Part shown: piece by piece, positions 1 through 8,728 of the stretch
How positions within the stretch are numbered: position 1 is the stretch's first letter
Layout of the letters: the number at the start of each line of letters is the position of its first letter
Source: Deltaproteobacteria bacterium
GTDB lineage: Bacteria; Desulfobacterota; Syntrophorhabdia; Syntrophorhabdales; JANXAF01
Assembly: GCA_026417175.1 (NCBI GenBank)
Contig: JAOADT010000009.1
Span: 1 to 64,000, forward strand
Length of the DNA: 64,000 nt
Direction of reading: 5' to 3'
Made by a program: the position numbers and the translations under genes
The notes under the pieces: generated by a model
The model's database searches: none
Told to the model about the DNA's origin: nothing
What the model saw: the letters and a program-made list of their open reading frames with translations, nothing else

Positions 1-54
1 TATGGTACCTATGTTCACGTGGGGTTTGGTACGCTCGAATTTTTTCTTAGACAT
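1..54 (-). CDS. tuf: Elongation factor Tu, N-terminal fragment (runs off window)
   Basis: Reverse complement from 54 reads MSKKKFERTKPHVNIGTI, the EF-Tu N-terminus; GGAGG upstream of ATG; preceded by tRNA-Thr as in thrT-tufB loci. Confidence 0.93.
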   Translation of the reverse strand, partial: MSKKKFERTKPHVNIGTI

Positions 55-93
55 ATGAAACCTCCGATTAAGGTTTTCTTTATTTCCTTTTAA

Positions 94-165
94 GCCCACG
101 ACCGGAATTGAACCGGTGACCACTTCCTTACCAAGGAAGTGCTCTGCCGACTGAGCTACGCGGGC
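94..165 (-). tRNA. tRNA-Thr (anticodon GGT)
   Basis: RC GCCCGCGTAGCTCAGTCGGCAGAGCACTTCCTTGGTAAGGAAGTGGTCACCGGTTCAATTCCGGTCGTGGGC folds as a cloverleaf; loop TTGGTAA. Confidence 0.96.
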
Positions 166-177
166 TTCAATATCAAA

Positions 178-250
178 GCGGGAAACGGGATTCGAACCCG
201 CGACCCTCAGCTTGGAAGGCTGATGCTCTAACCAGCTGAGCTACTCCCGC
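178..250 (-). tRNA. tRNA-Gly (anticodon TCC)
   Basis: RC GCGGGAGTAGCTCAGCTGGTTAGAGCATCAGCCTTCCAAGCTGAGGGTCGCGGGTTCGAATCCCGTTTCCCGC; loop CTTCCAA. Confidence 0.96.
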
Positions 251-311
251 AAATGATTAAACATTATTATAAATCCAAATACCCTTGACAGTCCACACAA
301 ACTTAAATAAT

Positions 312-394
312 GGAGAGGGGAGGATTCGAACCTCCGAAGGCCTAAAGCCAACAGATTTACAGTCTGTCCCCTTTAGCCACTCGGGAACCTCTCC
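312..394 (-). tRNA. tRNA-Tyr (anticodon GTA)
   Basis: RC GGAGAGGTTCCCGAGTGGCTAAAGGGGACAGACTGTAAATCTGTTGGC...GGTTCGAATCCTCCCCTCTCC; long variable arm, GTA anticodon. Confidence 0.96.
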
Positions 395-401
395 TCAAAA
401 A

Positions 402-473
402 GCTGGTGAAGGGACTCGAACCCCCAACCTAGTGATTACAAATCACTTGCTCTGCCTGTTGAGCTACACCAGC
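402..473 (-). tRNA. tRNA-Thr (anticodon TGT)
   Basis: RC GCTGGTGTAGCTCAACAGGCAGAGCAAGTGATTTGTAATCACTAGGTTGGGGGTTCGAGTCCCTTCACCAGC; loop TTTGTAA. Confidence 0.96.
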
Positions 474-484
474 TTCAAAACCAA

Positions 485-513
485 ATTATAATAGAAACCA
501 TGCAATAATTCAA
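485..513 (-). promoter_or_regulatory. sigma70-type promoter of the tRNA-tuf operon
   Basis: Minus strand TTGAAT-17 bp-TATAAT; predicted start about 478, just upstream of tRNA-Thr at 473. Confidence 0.8.
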
Positions 514-550
514 CATTTTTCTCTATATATTTATCTGAGTAAATCCCATT

Positions 551-584
551 ACATGGATCTCTCATGTACATGGATCTCTCATGA
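551..584. repeat. 17-bp tandem duplication
   Basis: ACATGGATCTCTCATGT (551-567) followed directly by ACATGGATCTCTCATGA (568-584). Confidence 0.9.
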
Positions 585-747
585 ACTTTTAGTCGATGCC
601 CACGTTTTCTCCTGTGGTGAGTCCAATTTTTCTTGACTAAACTCTTATCACTTGCTAAACTGAACATTGGTTCAGTTGATTATTTCGGTTTCTAGAATGG
701 GTTTATATCTTCAAATTTAGGTGAGAGGGTACTTAGGGAGGGAAAAA

Positions 748-2076
748 ATGACGAGACATTACTGTAAACTCACGCGACCAATGGTTTTCTCGTGTCTCAT
801 AATAATTTTGTTTGCCTCTTACGCTCAATCAGAAAAAATGACACTTTATGAAGGACTGAAACTTGCGTTAAAAGAAGAAAACATTCTGAAGCTAAAGGAA
901 CAAGAAGAAACAATTGCTGCCTTAGAAGCTAAGGTAGTAAAATCCTCTTATCTTCCACATCTAGACGTCTCTTATGGAAAAGTATTTCTGAATAGAGAGC
1001 CAACCACAAAGAATTTCTTTATGGGAAGACCAGTTGAGGTACCAATAAGTGAACGTGATTTCTACACTTACTCTGTAACAGTTAGACAACTTATATTCGA
1101 CTTTTTTGGAGTGTGGTCGAGTTATCAGTCAAAAAAAATTTTTGAAGAGATAAAAAGAATGGAAACCTTAAAGACGAAAAATACTGTGGCTCTCCAATTC
1201 GTTCGCTATTATTACGACTTGAAGGAACAAGAAAAAATTGCTGAGGTTCTTCAAAAAGAGGTCGAGAAGCTAGAATCCCATCTAAACGATGCTAAAGCTT
1301 TGTATGATGAAGGAATGATAACAAAAAACGAACTTCTGTACACTGAGGTTCTACTGTCTGACGCAAAACAAAGGTTAATTAACCTAAAAAATCTAAAAAG
1401 TTTAACAACTTCTATTCTTAATAAAATGATGGGTAAAGAGTTTCATGACAAAATCCTGTTTGAAGAACCAAAAAAAGAAGCTGTTTTAATCAAAAGTTTA
1501 GAAGACTATGTTTCAGAGGCCCACGAGGCCAGACCTGAGATCAAAATTGTTCAAAAGGCAAAAGATCAACTTGCTCACTTGAAACAGGCAAAAAAATCAG
1601 AACTTTTACCAAAATTTTTTTTAGAAGGTAAATACACATTTACTGAAAACAGATACCAAGTATATGAGGGTATAACTTCTGTCACATTAGGTATGAGTAT
1701 GAACCTTTTTGATGGTGGAAAAACACGAAATGAGCTAAAGATCCTCGATATAGAAGAAAAAAAGATAAATATCGAGGAAAAAAAGATAAAAGACGAAATC
1801 AAGTTGGAAGTGGAGAAGTATTTTACAGACTTTTTAAACGCAAAAGAGAGATTAAAGACCATGGAAAATGCCATAAAACAGGCTGAAGAAAATTTGAGAA
1901 TCACACAAGTAAAGTACAGGGAAGGCGTGGGAACAGGGACCGAAGTCCTTGATGCTATTGCTGCCTTGTGTCTTTCTGAGAGCAACTACCACCGGGCACT
2001 TTATGATATGCTGAGAGCAGAAGCAGGTCTCATATATGCTACAGGAAGAAGTTTTGAGGAGGAGTATAAACCATGA
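748..2076 (+). CDS. TolC-family outer membrane efflux protein
   Basis: ORF 721-2076; MTRHYCKL start at 748 follows AGGGAGGG; signal peptide and repeated coiled-coil OEP domain; overlaps the HlyD gene start. Confidence 0.88.
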   Translation: MTRHYCKLTRPMVFSCLIIILFASYAQSEKMTLYEGLKLALKEENILKLKEQEETIAALEAKVVKSSYLPHLDVSYGKVFLNREPTTKNFFMGRPVEVPISERDFYTYSVTVRQLIFDFFGVWSSYQSKKIFEEIKRMETLKTKNTVALQFVRYYYDLKEQEKIAEVLQKEVEKLESHLNDAKALYDEGMITKNELLYTEVLLSDAKQRLINLKNLKSLTTSILNKMMGKEFHDKILFEEPKKEAVLIKSLEDYVSEAHEARPEIKIVQKAKDQLAHLKQAKKSELLPKFFLEGKYTFTENRYQVYEGITSVTLGMSMNLFDGGKTRNELKILDIEEKKINIEEKKIKDEIKLEVEKYFTDFLNAKERLKTMENAIKQAEENLRITQVKYREGVGTGTEVLDAIAALCLSESNYHRALYDMLRAEAGLIYATGRSFEEEYKP

Positions 2077-3131
2077 CAAAGACTCGGTTAATCATCCTTA
2101 CCCTAGTGATTTTAGTCCTTGGAGCATCGCTTGCTTACTATCTTCACTACAAAAAAACACACATCACCACGGATAACGCTTACGTTGAAGGTAGAATCCA
2201 TGTTGTATCATCAAAAGTCCCGGGGACTGTAAAAGCCATTTATGTTGAAGACAATAAACTGGTAAAAAAGGGGGAGATACTCTTGGAGCTGGATGAAAAA
2301 GATTATGAAATGAAGGTAAAAGAAGCTCAGGCTGCTTATGAAATGGAAAAAAGACGTCTTTCAGAAATTCAAGATAATGCCTTGATTTTGAAAAAACGGC
2401 TTGCAGAAATCGATGCCGCTATAGAGGCAGAGAGTGCCCAACTGGAAGTTCAGAAACACTTGTCGGACCAAGCAAAATTAGACTATGAACGGGCTGAGAA
2501 TTTGTTCAGAAAAGAGGCAATTCCTAAAGAAAAATATGAAAAGGCTCTGACCTCATACAAGGTAAGCACATTAACGGTAAAGGCACTTTCCGAAAGAATA
2601 AAGCAGCTTAAAGCACAAAGGGAAACTCTTAATTCACAGATTGCCCAGATAGAAAAGACAATCAACACCCAGAGAGCCGCAATTCTTTTAAGAGAAACAA
2701 CTTTCCAGGATGCAAATCTGAAAAAAAGTTACACCAAGATACTCGCACCAGCGGACGGGTACGTAACAAAGAAGTCGGTGGAAGTAGGAAATCAGATTCA
2801 GCCTGGACAGCCCTTAATGGCTATTGTAGTGCTTGAAGATATATGGATAGTTGCTAACTACAAAGAAACACAAATTGAAAAGATAAAGCCTGGTCAGAAG
2901 GTCAGGATAAAAGTCGATTCTTATCCTGGTCTAGTATTCGAAGGAAGAGTCGATTCTATCATGGCTGGTACTGGCGCATCATTTTCCCTCTTTCCTCCTG
3001 AAAACGCCACGGGAAACTGGGTGAAAGTCGTCCAGAGAATTCCTGTAAAGATAACCCTTGAGGACAAGCCCGAAAAAAAGGCCTTGCTACGCATAGGTAT
3101 GTCATGCGTCCCCACAGTACTCGCTAAATAA
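2073..3131 (+). CDS. HlyD/EmrA-family membrane fusion protein
   Basis: N-terminal TM, biotinyl-lipoyl-like THITTDNAYVEGRIHVVSSKVPGTV, coiled coil; between TolC- and EmrB-like genes. Confidence 0.92.
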   Translation: MTKTRLIILTLVILVLGASLAYYLHYKKTHITTDNAYVEGRIHVVSSKVPGTVKAIYVEDNKLVKKGEILLELDEKDYEMKVKEAQAAYEMEKRRLSEIQDNALILKKRLAEIDAAIEAESAQLEVQKHLSDQAKLDYERAENLFRKEAIPKEKYEKALTSYKVSTLTVKALSERIKQLKAQRETLNSQIAQIEKTINTQRAAILLRETTFQDANLKKSYTKILAPADGYVTKKSVEVGNQIQPGQPLMAIVVLEDIWIVANYKETQIEKIKPGQKVRIKVDSYPGLVFEGRVDSIMAGTGASFSLFPPENATGNWVKVVQRIPVKITLEDKPEKKALLRIGMSCVPTVLAK

Positions 3132-3144
3132 AGGATGTGTTTGT

Positions 3145-4683
3145 ATGAATAAGTGGATAATCACTTTAACAGTTATGCTTCCAACTCTGATAGAGATAGT
3201 GGATATGACAATTGTCAATGTATCCTTAGGTCACATTAGGGGTAGCCTCGGTGGTGCATTTGAGGAGTCCACGTGGATACTCACAATGTATATGGTGGCA
3301 AATGCGGTAATTGTCACCATTACTGGGTGGTTAAGTAAGATTTTCGGCCGAAGGAATTATTTAATCCTTTCTATCTCTCTCTTCACAGTTAGCTCTTTTC
3401 TGTGCGGAATTGCTTGGAGCATTCCATCAATTGTCATATTCAGGATTTTGCAAGGCATAGGCGGGGGAGGTCTCCAACCTATATCTCAAGCAATACTTCT
3501 TGAGACTTTTCCTAAAGAAGAACACGGGACGGCTATGGCGGTTTTCGGAACAGGGGTTATCATGGGTCCGATTGTTGGCCCTTTATTGGGTGGTTGGATA
3601 ACAGACAACTGGTCTTGGCACTGGATATTTTTTATTAATATACCCATAGGTTTGACTTCGATTATAATGACTCTCCTTTTCATCAAGGATCCTCCCTGGG
3701 CAAAAAAGGAACCGGTCAAAGTAGACTATATAGGTCTCGCGGCTGTATCCATTGGGGTTGGATCTCTACAGATACTTCTGGATCAGGGACAACTTAAAGA
3801 TTGGTTTTCCTCGAGATTGATTCAGATTTTGACTCTTGTATCAGTTACATCGTTGTTTTTATTTATAGTATGGGAGGCAAGATCAAAAAGCCCTATTATA
3901 GACTTACGGCTATTCAGATATAAGACTTTTTCGATAGGAAATGGCGCTCTATTTTTTACTTTTTTTTGTCTTTTCGGAACTATAGTTTTACTGCCTGTAT
4001 ATCTCCAGGAACTCATGGGATATTCAGCATTTCTTACAGGCCTCGTTTTGGGACCAGGTGGCATAGTAACAGTAATCTCCTTGTGGGTCGCAGGACGAAT
4101 GGTCAATAAAATTAGCCCCGGTTTAATAGCCATTTTTGGGCTTCTAATCAATGCTATTGCCTGTTATCAAATGTCAAAATTTAATCTCCAGACAGATTTT
4201 ATCAGTCTTGTTATACCACGAGTTGTTCTTGGATTTGGAATGGGCTTTGTCTTTATACCGCTCACCATTGTCTCCCTTGGACAGATAAAAAAAGAAGAAA
4301 TGAATATGGCAACATCTGTCATCAGCTTCTTAAGAAACGTTGGAGGTAGCTTCGGTACAGCCTTCGTCTCCACTATGCTTTCAAGAAAAGCCCAGATGTA
4401 CCAAACTTATCTATCCGAAAGTCTCACTCCCTATGATTTTTCACTTCAGATTTCAATTGAAAAGCTCAAAGCGCTGGTGAGCTTAAAGGGCTATTCTGAA
4501 CCCCTTCTCACACAAATTTCGCAAGCTGCAATATATCGGGAACTTCTAAGGCAAGCGATGATGTTATCATTCAATCATGTTTTTTTCACTCTGGGTGTAC
4601 TTTTTGTTGTGGGGGTCATACTTATACTTATTATACGTGGAGGGGACAAAACTCAAAAAACTGACCTTTTCCAAAGCCATTAA
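3145..4683 (+). CDS. DHA2-family (EmrB/QacA) MFS drug efflux transporter
   Basis: 14-TM MFS; LPTLIEIVDMTIVNVSLGHIRGSL and GRRNYLI motifs typical of EmrB. Confidence 0.92.
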   Translation: MNKWIITLTVMLPTLIEIVDMTIVNVSLGHIRGSLGGAFEESTWILTMYMVANAVIVTITGWLSKIFGRRNYLILSISLFTVSSFLCGIAWSIPSIVIFRILQGIGGGGLQPISQAILLETFPKEEHGTAMAVFGTGVIMGPIVGPLLGGWITDNWSWHWIFFINIPIGLTSIIMTLLFIKDPPWAKKEPVKVDYIGLAAVSIGVGSLQILLDQGQLKDWFSSRLIQILTLVSVTSLFLFIVWEARSKSPIIDLRLFRYKTFSIGNGALFFTFFCLFGTIVLLPVYLQELMGYSAFLTGLVLGPGGIVTVISLWVAGRMVNKISPGLIAIFGLLINAIACYQMSKFNLQTDFISLVIPRVVLGFGMGFVFIPLTIVSLGQIKKEEMNMATSVISFLRNVGGSFGTAFVSTMLSRKAQMYQTYLSESLTPYDFSLQISIEKLKALVSLKGYSEPLLTQISQAAIYRELLRQAMMLSFNHVFFTLGVLFVVGVILILIIRGGDKTQKTDLFQSH

Positions 4684-5214
4684 TAAAGCCTCGGTCGGTG
4701 CGTATCTCTCTTTTGCAAGGGAAGGATAAAGAGAGACAAGTCTAATCATAATTGAGTCGTAATCCGGAAAAGAAATCTCTTCAATTTTCATTTTGGGCAA
4801 ATTTATAAAACACTTTTTTAAGTATTCACACATCACTGGTACCCATTGACCGTATTTGTCCTTTTTAAATCCATAACCGTAGAGTCTGCAAGTTGCTGCC
4901 CTGAGCCCATAGAATGTGCAGTAGCCTTTTTTCTTATCCGATGAAAGAGGTGTATAAAGGACACAAAGTTTTTTCTCTTCCCTTGAGAGGAGCTCAGCAT
5001 ATTTTTGAAATTCTCCCCTTTTCACTAGTTCAAGCGCAAGTGGTATAAATTCTATTGGAGGCATTTTAGCATTTCCTTTTGAGCAACATTCACCGCAATC
5101 TTTCGGACAGGCAAGTTTTGTATAGGATTTAAATTCTGATACCTTCCTGTCTATTTCGTCATAGATTTTCAGGATTTCCATGCTCAGATCTTCAATAAAT
5201 GAAGAACGAAACAT
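4567..5214 (-). CDS. YkgJ-family (CxxCxxCC-type) cysteine cluster protein
   Basis: CPKDCGECCSKG plus CTFYGLRAATCRLYGYG and CEYLKKC, zinc/iron-chelating CCCH pattern. Confidence 0.75.
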   Translation of the reverse strand: MFRSSFIEDLSMEILKIYDEIDRKVSEFKSYTKLACPKDCGECCSKGNAKMPPIEFIPLALELVKRGEFQKYAELLSREEKKLCVLYTPLSSDKKKGYCTFYGLRAATCRLYGYGFKKDKYGQWVPVMCEYLKKCFINLPKMKIEEISFPDYDSIMIRLVSLYPSLAKERYAPTEALLMALEKVSFLSFVPSTYNKYKYDPHNKKYTQSEKNMIE

Positions 5215-5277
5215 GGAAAACTCCGGACTGCTAAATCAATTTTTAACTATCAAAAAATGATAATAAAATTCAAAAAT

Positions 5278-5742
5278 CTAATTTTTATCAATTACGGCCG
5301 ATTCTATTTCTTTCAACGTATCGAGATATTCTTGTTTCCTTTCTATACTCAAAGCTCTGTGAACCATTTCTCTGGCCTTTTCAGTCTTTCCCTGTCGAAG
5401 AAGACAAAGTGCGAGGTTATTCATCACATCAGGATTCCCAGGGTTTATCTTGAGAGCCATTCGATACCATTTTTCTGCCTTTCCATATCTATTTCTTTTA
5501 AATTCTATGTTGCCTAGGTTAAAGTATGGTACGAACCAGCCCTTATTTTTCTTTTTCGCCTTCTCATATTCTTTCTCAGCCAAGTCTAAAAGGCCTTTAT
5601 CTTCGTATATTCGTCCTAGGTCGTTATGCTCTTCTGCAGAGAGATGATTATAGGGCGCAACAAAAGTGATTTTACCACAAGCCCCAAAAATCAAAACTAT
5701 TTGGAGAAGTGCGATTACCTTGATATTAAAAGATATACGCAT
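5278..5742 (-). CDS. TPR-repeat lipoprotein
   Basis: Lipobox-like LIFGAC; TPR motifs EEHNDLGRIYEDKGLLDLAEKEYEKAK, PYFNLGNIEFKRNRYGKAEKWYRMAL. Confidence 0.82.
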   Translation of the reverse strand: MRISFNIKVIALLQIVLIFGACGKITFVAPYNHLSAEEHNDLGRIYEDKGLLDLAEKEYEKAKKKNKGWFVPYFNLGNIEFKRNRYGKAEKWYRMALKINPGNPDVMNNLALCLLRQGKTEKAREMVHRALSIERKQEYLDTLKEIESAVIDKN

Positions 5743-6197
5743 CCTGCCTTAGTCCATATCTTGTCAAAAACATTGTACGAATAACGTTTATTCTCTTCTA
5801 TCCCGTTGTGCACTACAAATCCCTCGCTATCAAAGCCAAACACTAAAAGGTAATGAAGCTTCGAAATCCACCAAAACCCTATATCAACAAGAACTATTAC
5901 GGGTTTATTCTGAGATATGTAATTCTTTATATCTTGTATTGTACCCCTCGCAAGTAAAGTTTTAAACCCTCTTTTTTTTGCATAGTTTTCCATGTCTGTA
6001 ATCAATGTTCCTCTTAACTTCTCTGAAAATATCTCCTTGGCAATCGTCTCTTGATCCACATTCTCGCCGTAAAAAATCATGAGAGAGGTTAAAACGGCTG
6101 GTCCACATAAAGAAACGTGTTGTTTGGTGAAAGGTACATTTGTTATTATGTGAGTCTGGAATAGTAGAATATATCCGAATAACCCGATTAAATACAA
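5715..6197 (-). CDS. C39-like cysteine peptidase family protein (PA2778-like peptidase part)
   Basis: VPFTKQHVSLCGPAVLTSLMIFYG (catalytic Cys region) and HYLLVFGFDSEGFVVHNG (His region). Confidence 0.78.
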   Translation of the reverse strand: MYLIGLFGYILLFQTHIITNVPFTKQHVSLCGPAVLTSLMIFYGENVDQETIAKEIFSEKLRGTLITDMENYAKKRGFKTLLARGTIQDIKNYISQNKPVIVLVDIGFWWISKLHYLLVFGFDSEGFVVHNGIEENKRYSYNVFDKIWTKAGCVYLLISR

Positions 6198-6209
6198 CCT
6201 TGCTTGTCG

Positions 6210-6629
6210 CTACTTTATAACTATAGTCTTATTTAGTAATTTAAGTATGACAAGAACAAGGAGAACTATTACCAGTACCCCGATTACAAAGCCTATCCCA
6301 TCTCCTCCTGCTAGGAGGTTGTTAGACGCTTGAGCGAGCATATGTATTTGTTCCGGTGACATCTCACTTAACTTAGCTTTTACTTCTTCTGGCGAGAGCC
6401 CATATGCTTTAAGCTTCTCTGCTACTATTTTCATTTCTAAAACGTTTTTTATTTTGTCAATATCATCCGGATTTATATACTGATCAGAAGAAAAATAAGA
6501 TGCCACTAATCCTGAAATTGCAGGCGAAGAACTAAAAAATAGAAAATAAATGGCAAAAACAAAAGCAAATTTTGGTAATCTTAACTTTTTCATGTTTCCT
6601 CCTTTTCTTTTTCTGCTCATAAAATACAT
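6210..6629 (-). CDS. PA2779-like small membrane protein; start probably at MKKLRLP (6593)
   Basis: Signal peptide, KAYGLSPEEVKAKLSEMSPEQIHMLAQ and C-terminal TM; next to the C39-like peptidase. Confidence 0.65.
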   Translation of the reverse strand: MYFMSRKRKGGNMKKLRLPKFAFVFAIYFLFFSSSPAISGLVASYFSSDQYINPDDIDKIKNVLEMKIVAEKLKAYGLSPEEVKAKLSEMSPEQIHMLAQASNNLLAGGDGIGFVIGVLVIVLLVLVILKLLNKTIVIK

Positions 6630-6746
6630 ATAACGTTTGGTTCTGTCAAGGACACTTAATCTTTTTCAGATACCCTATTTTCTGAATGTTATCCTTTGAT
6701 AAATCTTTTACCCGAGCAGAATAAGCCTTTCATCTTCAGACTTAAC

Positions 6747-7205
6747 TTAACGGATTTCTATGATTTCGTTAATTCCTAAATCCTTCCCTAAAATTTTGTT
6801 TCGTCCTTTATCCTTCCCTCTTTCCGGTTTCATGGTAATTACCCCATACTAAGTGTCACATAATCTGCAACCGGTGAAAATTGCTGAGGGATAGATAGCT
6901 CTCTTATCCTATACTTAATCTGTCTAGCAACTGCCATCCCACCATTAACGTCAGTATCCGGTAAAATACATACAAATTCCTCACCTCCATATCTCGCTAC
7001 AAAGTCGGATGCCCTTTTTAATGACGTTTTTATTACATCTGTCACTTTTTTCAGGCACTCATCGCCTGCGAGGTGTCCGTAGTGATCGTTGTAATTCAAA
7101 AAAAATCAATGTCTATCATCATGACTAACAAATTGGTGTTGTTTCTAATACTCCTTCTTCATTCAATTTCAAGAACTTCTTCAAATCTGCGTCCATTCCA
7201 AACAG
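6747..7205 (-). pseudogene. Decayed GGDEF (diguanylate cyclase) domain
   Basis: RRFEEVLEIE*RRSIRNNTNLLVMMIDIDFF // NYNDHYGHLAGDECLKK...ARYGGEEFVCILPDTD...VTLSMG // VITMKPER across a TGA (7159-7161) and two frameshifts (7098-7105 poly-A; near 6841-6845). Confidence 0.85.
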
Positions 7206-7955
7206 TTTTCATGCAATACGTAGGAAAGATTTTCGGGAAAGTTCTAATAACCCTCCACTATGCCTTCAGTTATCCCATTTTTTTTCCATTTTCTATTCAA
7301 ACTTCATCATTAAAATTAAAAAGTTTTACAAAAATTTTATGGCGTACCCAAAGTCGGGATTGTTTACATTACTTTTATGGATGACCATGTCTAAGTCTGA
7401 TATTGTTCCGTTTAGAGAGAGACAAAATCCCTAACAAAGGCTTTCTGTCAAACTATCCACCATTCATCCACTTAGGAAGCCTCAACAAGAATAAGAAGCG
7501 AACTAATTGTCCTAGTTTGCATCGTCTCGGTTGGTTTGCTAGCTATATATGTAAACGTAAAGGGTCATAGTAGTAATTGAATGTCTCTAAAAATTTCTTT
7601 GTCATTTTATCTTTTTTTCACCTTAAGCTTAAATCGAGGTTTTTTAGAAGTTCAAATTAAAATGTGACCTTTTTCAATTCATCCTTTAAGCAAAGTTTAG
7701 AGACACATGTGATATCAAAAATAGTAGACGTCTTTCTTAAACTTCATCGAAGAGATCCTACCGCTTTTCGGAGAATAAAACAGGAATTTTTTTAAAGTTG
7801 CTCTGCTGTCTTCTCAACAGCAAACATATTTCACATATGAAGGCTACCAAAAAAATACATTGCACATTACACTTGCACAGCTATTGGATTTATTATTAAA
7901 AAAGGCATTAAACGACCTCTTTAAAAATGGCACCTATAGTAAGAAAAATAATTCA

Positions 7956-7984
7956 TTGAACAAAATAATAACTTGGTGTATTAT
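7956..7984 (+). promoter_or_regulatory. sigma70-type promoter for tRNA-Ala
   Basis: TTGAAC-17 bp-TATTAT, predicted start about 7991, tRNA at 7995. Confidence 0.75.
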
Positions 7985-7994
7985 TTATATATTG

Positions 7995-8067
7995 GGGGCT
8001 GTAGCTCAGATGGGAGAGCGCATGACTGGCAGTCATGAGGTCGGGGGTTCGATGCCCCTCAGCTCCA
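7995..8067 (+). tRNA. tRNA-Ala (anticodon GGC)
   Basis: GGGGCTGTAGCTCAGATGGGAGAGCGCATGACTGGCAGTCATGAGGTCGGGGGTTCGATGCCCCTCAGCTCCA; loop CTGGCAG. Confidence 0.95.
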
Positions 8068-8238
8068 TTTTATAACTCAGTGAGTTTATATCTCCTGACT
8101 AAAATTGATCAGAAATGGGTGTTTACTATTTCTTGATTCAAAGTGTGTGCCTATCCTTTTAATCTCTTCTCAAGGTAGTTTTTAATTTTGAAACCCGGGG
8201 TTATATGTGAGGGTATTTATGAATGTTTATCCTTTAAA

Positions 8239-8727
8239 TCAAGAAAATTTTTCAAGAAAATCCTTCGCTTTTTCCCTTATTGTTTCTGATTTTTCTGTCA
8301 TCTTTATGATGGATATCTTTCTTCTTACATCTTCCTTCATTTTATCTGAAAGTTTAGTGTAAATTAATTCGAGTTTCTCTATGGCAGGTAATACTACCTC
8401 TTCTACCTTTGTATCCATTATTAGCATGAGTGTCGAAGCATCATCTGGAAGACCGTACTTTTCAATATAATTTTTCACATTTTTAATAAAGCTTTCTGTT
8501 CCATATGAACTGTGAATCTTGTTATAGAGTTTATCGTGGGCAGGTGTGCCTTTTTCTCCTTTAAGGAGCCTTTCTAGAGCTTCTTTAGCCCTCCCTGTTT
8601 TCCATCTGTCTACCTTCAAAGATTTTTCTTTTTTCTCTTCTTTCCTTACGTGCCTACTTTTGTCTCTTAGCCTGTCTATCTCTCGCCAAGACGGTCTTTC
8701 CCTTTCATCATCGTCGTACTGGCTCAT
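8239..8727 (-). CDS. Charged hypothetical protein
   Basis: 162-aa ORF, GGGGTAAA upstream, directly downstream of larE on the same strand. Confidence 0.7.
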   Translation of the reverse strand: MSQYDDDERERPSWREIDRLRDKSRHVRKEEKKEKSLKVDRWKTGRAKEALERLLKGEKGTPAHDKLYNKIHSSYGTESFIKNVKNYIEKYGLPDDASTLMLIMDTKVEEVVLPAIEKLELIYTKLSDKMKEDVRRKISIIKMTEKSETIREKAKDFLEKFS

Positions 8728-8728
8728 T

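Noticed and set aside
285-491. 68-aa plus-strand ORF
   Set aside because: Antisense to tRNA-Tyr and tRNA-Thr; the reading frame comes from tRNA sequence.
7073-7384. 103-aa plus-strand ORF
   Set aside because: Antisense to the GGDEF pseudogene; the minus strand carries recognizable GGDEF motifs.
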